Of a stretch of 64,000 bases of DNA, positions 58,701 to 64,000 are shown one piece after another. Position numbers and translations under genes: made by a program. Within the stretch, counting starts at the first letter, position 1, and every line of letters starts with the position of its first letter. The notes beneath the pieces were generated by a model. It ran no database searches. It worked only from the letters and a program-made list of their open reading frames with translations, and was not told the origin of the DNA. This DNA is from Deinandra increscens subsp. villosa (lineage: Eukaryota; Streptophyta; Magnoliopsida; Asterales; Asteraceae): positions 83,696,566 to 83,760,565 of the forward strand of contig JBCNJP010000023.1 of assembly GCA_039602395.1 (NCBI GenBank), written 5' to 3'.

Positions 58701-59527
58701 CCCAAATAAACATCCCACTTAACACCCAAACTGAAAGCAAAGAGAATGAAATTGAAGCAGGTCCTAAATCGAACAACTAATTTCAAAAAATTGGTAAAGC
58801 GGAAGGAATGAGCGCGCTAACCATCGAGGCATCGACTAATTTAATAAACTTGTTTGGGCTAATCCATTGACTAAACTGAATCGTACCAGATTGTTAGGAT
58901 GATGAAGGAGATGGAATTAGGGCTAACCAGATTCACGAAGATGGAATGAGCGTGTGCGAGATTCTTAGGGCAAAATGTCGATTGCGTGAGCTGAGATGGA
59001 GATGACGACCATGAAGATGTAATGAGCGCATACCAGATTCTCGCCTTCGGCCGCTCTTCTCTCTCTCTCTCCTGCTCATAAAAGCCGATGATTGTGACGT
59101 GATAATCGTAGATGAGATGGAGATGAATTCGGCCACTCGAATGTTATGTAATCGGAAGAACGATGGTGATAATTGTTGTGGAAGTTTTAGGGCTAAAATT
59201 TTGGGGAATGTCTATGTGAGCGCGAATATAAGGGGGAAAATTTTGGGGAATATTTAGGGAAAAATTTTTGGAGAATATTTAGGGGGAAAATTTGGCGGGC
59301 TAAAAAATTATAAAACGACATAAATTTCTTGACACGCAATTCTAAAGTGTCTTCCGTGTTTTTTTATATAAATTTTGACAGAAATTTATGACACATAAAA
59401 AGGCGCGTCATCTAGCCTTAGGATTTTTCAATTCTTGACAGTTTTTTTATGACACGCTTTTTTGCACGTCAAGAAAGGACCGAGTATCATCGTTCGCGCG
59501 TCAAGGAAGACCGTGTTTCTAGTAGTG
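55791..59527. mobile_element. Non-autonomous CACTA (En/Spm) transposon with 3-bp TSD
   Basis: The left end CACTACTACAAAAAAGACC and the right end (reverse complement) CACTACTAGAAACACGG are the CACTA termini. The 3-bp target cac is at 55788-55790 and 59528-59530. Subterminal zones are packed with gacgcgcaaaatgcgtgtc-type palindromes (55850-56065, 59320-59510). The 3.7-kb interior shows no TNP/transposase coding. It holds exon-like pieces, best 58313-58212 on the minus strand. Confidence 0.85.
58212..58313 (-). pseudogene. Exon-like fragment inside the CACTA element
   Basis: A 102-bp open stretch, exactly 34 codons, between a good acceptor (TTTTTTGTACAG) and a donor (GATAAG/GTTTGT). It reads GHEGRFSIYIDTSKGK and PVHMSPYFINREIHSDK. 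It looks like one internal exon of a host gene captured by the transposon. I do not recognise the parent gene. Confidence 0.35.
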
Positions 59528-59728
59528 CACTATAAGATAGAAAGTGATTAATAAAACTTACATATTGCACTTTGTCCCTGTGAACTGCAGTAGCAAGAAG
59601 TCGATCCCGCATAACCAAAAAAGGACCATTTACACCGAGAATTATTACAATTTTTGGCAATTCAAAACAAAATTTTGAATTGTTAAACAAAATAATTAGG
59701 ATGCATTGTATGAGTAGGACCAGCTTAC

Positions 59729-59841
59729 AGGGCATCCTCCATTGAACCGAATGCTTCACTGTCAAATTTTATAATGGGAAAAGATGCAATCATAGTTGGT
59801 TCAGGGCCTACTATGTGGTGCTTTTTACTGTCATTGTGTTT
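59729..59841 (-). pseudogene. Exon-like fragment outside the CACTA element
   Basis: Open stretch on the minus strand between acceptor CTCTTAG (exon starts 59841) and donor CCCT/GTAAGC. It encodes KHHIVGPEPTMIASFPIIKF followed by DSEAFGSMEDA. This resembles the segment just before the RING-H2 finger in some plant RING-type E3 ligases, but no RING finger is visible nearby. A second open patch, VNGPFLVMRDRLLATAVHRD, lies at 59635-59570 before a GTAAGT donor but has no clear acceptor. Low confidence. Confidence 0.25.
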
Positions 59842-60123
59842 CTAAGAGTTAGAATGCCATCTTTATTACACGAAAACATATTTACACAGATAGTGCTCAA
59901 GATGCAACCTGGTTCAGAACAATATTTGCACAAATAATGTATACTAAACCAATCATCTAAAATGGCAATTAAGTAAGTCGGTCAATAACGGCCTCTTGAG
60001 CAAATTTCAAATAACTAACAAAACATAAAGTAAATAATCAATAAAATCATATATAAAAACAGAAAATTATGGTTTAGAAAATGGAAACAACAGTTATAAA
60101 TATTACTTAATAGAATTAACCAT

Positions 60124-60462
60124 TGTTGATACCTGATATGTGCGTCGTGTGAAGTATCCAAACCAAGAGGACAAAGAACAAGTTCAAGCCAAAGTGTTAC
60201 TAGCCGAAACAGGTCCGAACTAGGAGTTCGGACAGGATTCGGCCCAACGGCTATATATAGTGTTTGTTCTTTGTATTTGTAACAGTTCTGAGCGTGAGAG
60301 ATTCTGTTAAGTGTGTGTTTCTTACGGGGTTTCTCTGTGTCATATTTCTGAGTATTTACTGGTTGTAATTGTTCTTCGTTGATCAATAAAACAATCGGTT
60401 AATTACGTTTCGATGTCCGATTAGCTAGATCGAGTAGACGATCCGATGATCACGCATTTTCA
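60124..60462 (+). repeat. 5' LTR of a Copia element interrupted downstream
   Basis: 339 bp from tgttgatacc to ttttca, with TATA box ggctatatatagtg (60249-60262) and transcript-like features, directly before the PBS. Confidence 0.7.
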
Positions 60463-60464
60463 AG

Positions 60465-60476
60465 TGGTATCAGAGC
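60465..60476 (+). other. Primer binding site (tRNA-iMet) of the Copia element
   Basis: tggtatcagagc, two bases after the LTR end. Confidence 0.92.
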
Positions 60477-60960
60477 TTTCTGGTCCACTCTACTGATATG
60501 TGGTTGCTATTTTTGGATTTTTGAATGTTTTTGGTGTTTTCTCAAGCTTATTTACGTGTGTTGATCTATTTTGTCGTGTTTTCGGTGTCAAATCTGCTCC
60601 TAAATCATTTCTTATCGGTTTTTCTGATACACAGTTGCTAGTTTCGTCAAAATCAGTAAAATTTCGCGTGTTTTTGAAAATTATGTCGAGGTTCGGAGCT
60701 CACTGGTCGAGTTAGGAGTAACCGCTCCGAAGCTCAGGTTCGGACAGTGTTCGGTCCAAGTTCGGTGAGAATTCGGTCTTCGTTCGGAGCTCATTTTGGT
60801 TCGGTTGTTGTTCGGAGCTAGTTCGGAGGTCGTTCGGAGATACTTAGGTTTGGTGGAAGTTCGATCTGTTGAGTTAGGTTCGGAAGAAGTTCGGAGGGAG
60901 TTCGGAGCTCAGATATAAGTTCGGAACAAGTTCGGGCGACGGTTTGAAAATTTTCAAACG
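60477..60960 (+). other. Copia leader with clustered ttcgg repeats
   Basis: Untranslated leader between PBS and gag. From 60691 to about 60940 the pentamer ttcgg occurs 15 times, mostly as gttcgga or gttcggt at irregular spacing. Confidence 0.8.
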
Positions 60961-62652
60961 ATGACGAAATTCCAAGCTTTTGCTGCTATGCAAAACGCAA
61001 TGCAAACCATGCTGAATTTTCACAACGAAATCGGAACAAGTCAGAAAGTTCCCAAATTATTAAAGCTTGAAGATTATCAGAATTGGAAACAACGATTTTC
61101 AGCTTATATAAGTACGAATGACATCGATTTGTGGATTCCAATCAAGAAACTTTATCAACATCCGACTGATGCGGGAGATTTCAGGAAAGTTCATACCTTT
61201 GACATTGCTGAGAGAAAAGCTTATGAACTTGAACAAAAAGCTTTCGGTTATCTTACAATGGCATTACCCACTGAGTTGTTACATCAATTTAGCACATGCA
61301 AGAAATCAAAACAATTAAGGGATGCTTTGTCAGCAAGATGTGAGGGTAATGATGATTACAAGAAAAGCCGGAAGAAAGTGCTGAATAAAGAATTTGATAA
61401 TTTTCAACATTATGACAATGAGAACATTACGGCTCTTGTTTCTCGATTTTCACATCTGATTAGTGAGTTAAAGGTTGTTGGGATTGAGAAAACAGATGCA
61501 GATCTGAAAGAAAAGATTATGGAAGCTTTGCCGGAGAAGTGGGAAAATTATGTCTTGTTAATTACTCAATCATGATAAAGATTACTCAACATTGACGTTT
61601 CACGAGCTTACTAGGAAACTTCATGCTTGGGAAATGGAAATGTTAAATTCTAAGAAGTCAATTGCTACTTTGCAGAATCCTGAATTGTATCATGGTGAGA
61701 ATAGTGCAAGCATGAGTGCTAAATCTAAGCCAAATCTGAGTACGACACCGAGTGTTGCTTTTATGGCTGGAGGTTCATGAAATTCTGATAACAATTCATC
61801 ACGGGGTTGTAGTTTCACAATTCCAAATTCTTCAAGTCAAAATGCCTTTTCTGCTGAATCAATGGATGATTGTGCCAAAATGATTGCTGCTTTAATCTCA
61901 TCATCATTTGGTTTGGTTATAAAAAATGTTGCTGATGCACAATTAACAAGAGATGATCTTGATGCTCTAGATGATGATCAATTAACTGAATTAGATTTAT
62001 CTTGGCAATATGCTATGTTGAGTCACATATCAAAGAGATTTTTCAAGAAGCATGGAAAAACTACTTCTGATTTTAATGAGAAATTAGGTTTTGACAAGTC
62101 AAAGTTAAAATGTTACAAGTGTTCCAAGCTTGGACATTTTGCCAAAGAATGTCAACAGGCAAATGTTAGTAAGTCTGTTTTTCCGTTATCAAGCAAGCCT
62201 GGTTTTACTCAACCATCTTCCAGTAATACAAGCAATACAACAGCTTTAACAGTTCAACAGGATGCTGTTTATGATTGGGGTCAACGGTTTGGATATGATC
62301 CATCAACCTTGATTGTCACTCATGATCAGTCAGATGATTATTGTTCAAATACTAGTTCCGATGAATCTGCTGAAATTTTGGATAGTCTGATGAAAGAAAA
62401 TGCATCATTGCTGAATAAAATTAAAAAACTGTCTGAGGAATTCAATTGGATTAATTAAGATTTGAAAATTTCTAAGGAACATGAGAAGGAGTTGGTTTTG
62501 AAGAATGAATATATGACTACCGAGGTTAAGTTGTTGAATGAAGCTTTAGAGATTTCTAAACAAGATAAAAGAAATGTTGAAGCTGCAAAAGCTAAGGTTT
62601 CTGAAGAAAGGGATGGGTTGGTGATTGCAGTAAAGAAATGGAAGGATGAAGC
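60961..62652 (+). pseudogene. Copia gag, disrupted and truncated by a CACTA insertion
   Basis: ATG at 60961 (MTKFQAFAAMQNAMQTM). Gag/UBN2-type motifs: LKLEDYQNWKQRFSAYI, AERKAYELEQKAFGYLTMA, SRFSHLISELKVVGI, LKEKIMEALPEKWENYVLL. A frameshift near 61572 moves the frame to STLTFHELTRKLHAWEMEML. Stops follow at about 61778 and 62457. The CCHC knuckle CYKCSKLGHFAKEC lies near 62110-62155, followed by a Ser/Thr-rich stretch and a coiled coil (MKENASLLNKIKKLSEEF, LNEALEISKQDKRNVEAAK). The frame is cut at KWKDEA by a CACTA end at 62653. Protease and downstream pol are not in the window. Confidence 0.8.
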
Positions 62653-62939
62653 CACTACAAAAAAAAATGCCATTTAGTGGCATAAACTTTTAATGACATT
62701 TAGTCTTTTTGCCACTAATATAAGGTTTTAGTGGCACATTTTTGTTTGAACTATAGTTTTAGTGGCATTTAGCTTTTATGCCACTAATATAAGGTTTTAG
62801 TGGCACTTTAACTGTGTCACAATACCTAACATATCCTTTGGCTTTTACTATATGCCACTAAATCTATTTCTTAAAAATTAACCTAAGCGCCAAATTATTT
62901 ATTTAATGAAACAATTTATCTAAAACAATAAACGGAAGA

Positions 62940-63002
62940 ATTGGGGATCGAACCCGTGTCCAGCGGGTTATAAAGAGTAGTTGTAACCGGTTAAGATGGA
63001 TG
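62940..63002 (-). other. tRNA-like sequence
   Basis: The minus strand has a perfect B-box core GGGTTCGATCCC (62955-62944) and, about 35 nt upstream, TTAACCGGTTACAAC in the A-box position. It is degenerate and not a convincing tRNA gene. Confidence 0.3.
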
Positions 63003-63669
63003 CTAATAGGGTGTTCAAAAAATCAGAATCCGAAACCGAACCAGAAACATCCAAAATTTCGAACCCGAAAATATGCGAAAATTCAGATATCCTAAAATTT
63101 GGATTCGGATTCAAATAACATTTTTAAAAATTTTCTAAATTCGAATATCTGAAATATTTTATAAAAATTAAAAATTAAATATGTTTTTTAAAGATTTCCT
63201 TTTGAGTTTTGATTTTTTTAAGCCCTAACCTAATCACTTCTCGTAAGACACGCACATGACCTTCTGGCCTCCCATCAATCTTCATCAATCTCCAAATGCT
63301 TCATTGATTTCTTTGCACAGTGCTCCTCCCATCGATCTTCATCAACCAGAACAATAGAAGGAAGTCAAGAGCAGATTGCCAGTTGCTTCATCGATTTCGG
63401 CAATTTGGATTCATCGACAAGAACAACAAATCTCCAGTCGATTTAGTCGGTGTTTTACTATCTTTGTATCAATTATTTATTTGATGAACCGTCGGTTCAT
63501 TGGTGTTTTTTTTTTGCTTGTCGAACTTTGCACAACTAAGAACATCGACCTTTTCATTATTGTGCTCATTTGTTGATCTTAAAATCGTTTTAATATTCCT
63601 TGAGTATGAAATAAATTTGGCGCATGATTCACTCAAGTCACATGCCCCATTTTAAACAAGTATATTTGA

Positions 63670-63860
63670 TTTAGAGTAAATTACGGATTTCGTCCCTGAG
63701 GTTTGTGCGAATTTCGGGTTTAGTCCTTAGGTTTCATTTATTACGGATATGGTCCCAAACGTTTGTCAAATCGTTACGGATATGGTCCCTGGGATGGATG
63801 ACCGTTAATTTTTTTTGTTAAATGGATGTGAAAAGACTTTTTTACCCTTTCAATAAAGAA
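63670..63860. repeat. Dispersed plant repeat fragment
   Basis: The phrases ttacggatttcgtccctg, tttagtccttaggtttcat and ttacggatatggtccc repeat one motif in slightly changed form, a style common in high-copy plant repeats. Family not assigned. Confidence 0.4.
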
Positions 63861-64000
63861 AACAAAATAAAAAATAAAAAACTCTCACTAATTATGTTAA
63901 ACCTGTGACCACCCACCACTACCAACGACCCTCCACCGAAGAATCCTCTATCTCCTTCTCGTCGATCCAGCCCTAGCCACCCTTATCCTCGCCAACGAAG

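Larger units (their letters stand above)
62653..64000. mobile_element. CACTA-type element, left end (runs past window end)
   Basis: Starts CACTACAAAAAAAAATGCC. The first 220 bp carry at least seven copies of tagtggca or its complement tgccacta, the subterminal repeat pattern of CACTA elements. The right end is outside the window, so the extent is not proven. Inside are a tRNA-like B-box region (62944-63000) and a dispersed repeat (63670-63850). No transposase coding is seen. Confidence 0.65.

Noticed and set aside
1..64000. CRISPR arrays, operons, ribosome binding sites, prophage
   Set aside because: Spliced genes, plant retrotransposons and TATA-type signals show nuclear plant DNA. The regular repeats present are tandem duplications or transposon subterminal arrays.

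Overview
The window is nuclear DNA of a flowering plant, probably an Asteraceae-type eudicot. The TNL immune receptors, Hyccin gene and retrotransposon families support a plant; the family-level placement is only an impression from the repeats. Two host loci are recognisable: a TNL-type resistance gene present twice, and one intact Hyccin-family gene (20883-22232, minus), a subunit of the plasma-membrane PI4-kinase alpha complex. Nearly everything else is transposable elements, many nested or rearranged. There is one 500-base assembly gap (18501-19000).

Layout. 154-3443: TNL gene copy A (minus; NB-ARC, LRR and C-JID exons; no TIR exon visible). 4886-5182: truncated hAT. 5183-16902: Tat-lineage Ty3/gypsy element A (minus) with gag, PR, RT, two RNase H domains and INT, plus a degenerate intron-containing antisense gene (6449-9956, plus) between pol and the 3' LTR. 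17183-17304: a coding remnant. 20883-22232: Hyccin gene. 23209-24752: two related foldback MITEs. 24963-25564: 3' end of a Copia element. 25565-30285: a complete but broken Copia element with 153-bp LTRs. 30286-31738: TNL copy B, cut off exactly at the Copia LTR. 33116-33649: intact-ended hAT. 33925-52401: Tat element B, split by a 11.75-kb chromovirus (Tekay-like, 37732-49483, TSD gcagc). 52800-54898: a retroelement 3' half in which a CCHC zinc knuckle and a protease-like segment are joined to an ARID DNA-binding domain, followed by a PPT-like tract and an LTR. 55791-59527: CACTA element with TSD. 60124-62652: 5' part of another Copia element, broken by a second CACTA (62653 to window end).

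History inferred. Block A (1991 to about 17304) and block B (30286 to about 52804) are a direct segmental duplication. Both carry the TNL, hAT, Tat element and the same right flank. They share several disabling mutations, so Tat inserted and decayed before the duplication. Afterwards A suffered a complex rearrangement at its 3' LTR. B lost the antisense-gene region by a microhomology deletion, received the chromovirus, and lost the 3' part of its TNL next to a Copia element.

Most interesting are the ARID-carrying retroelement, the spliced antisense gene inside Tat, an extra coiled-coil ORF ahead of gag in the chromovirus, and two tRNA-like Pol III-type modules inside each chromovirus LTR.
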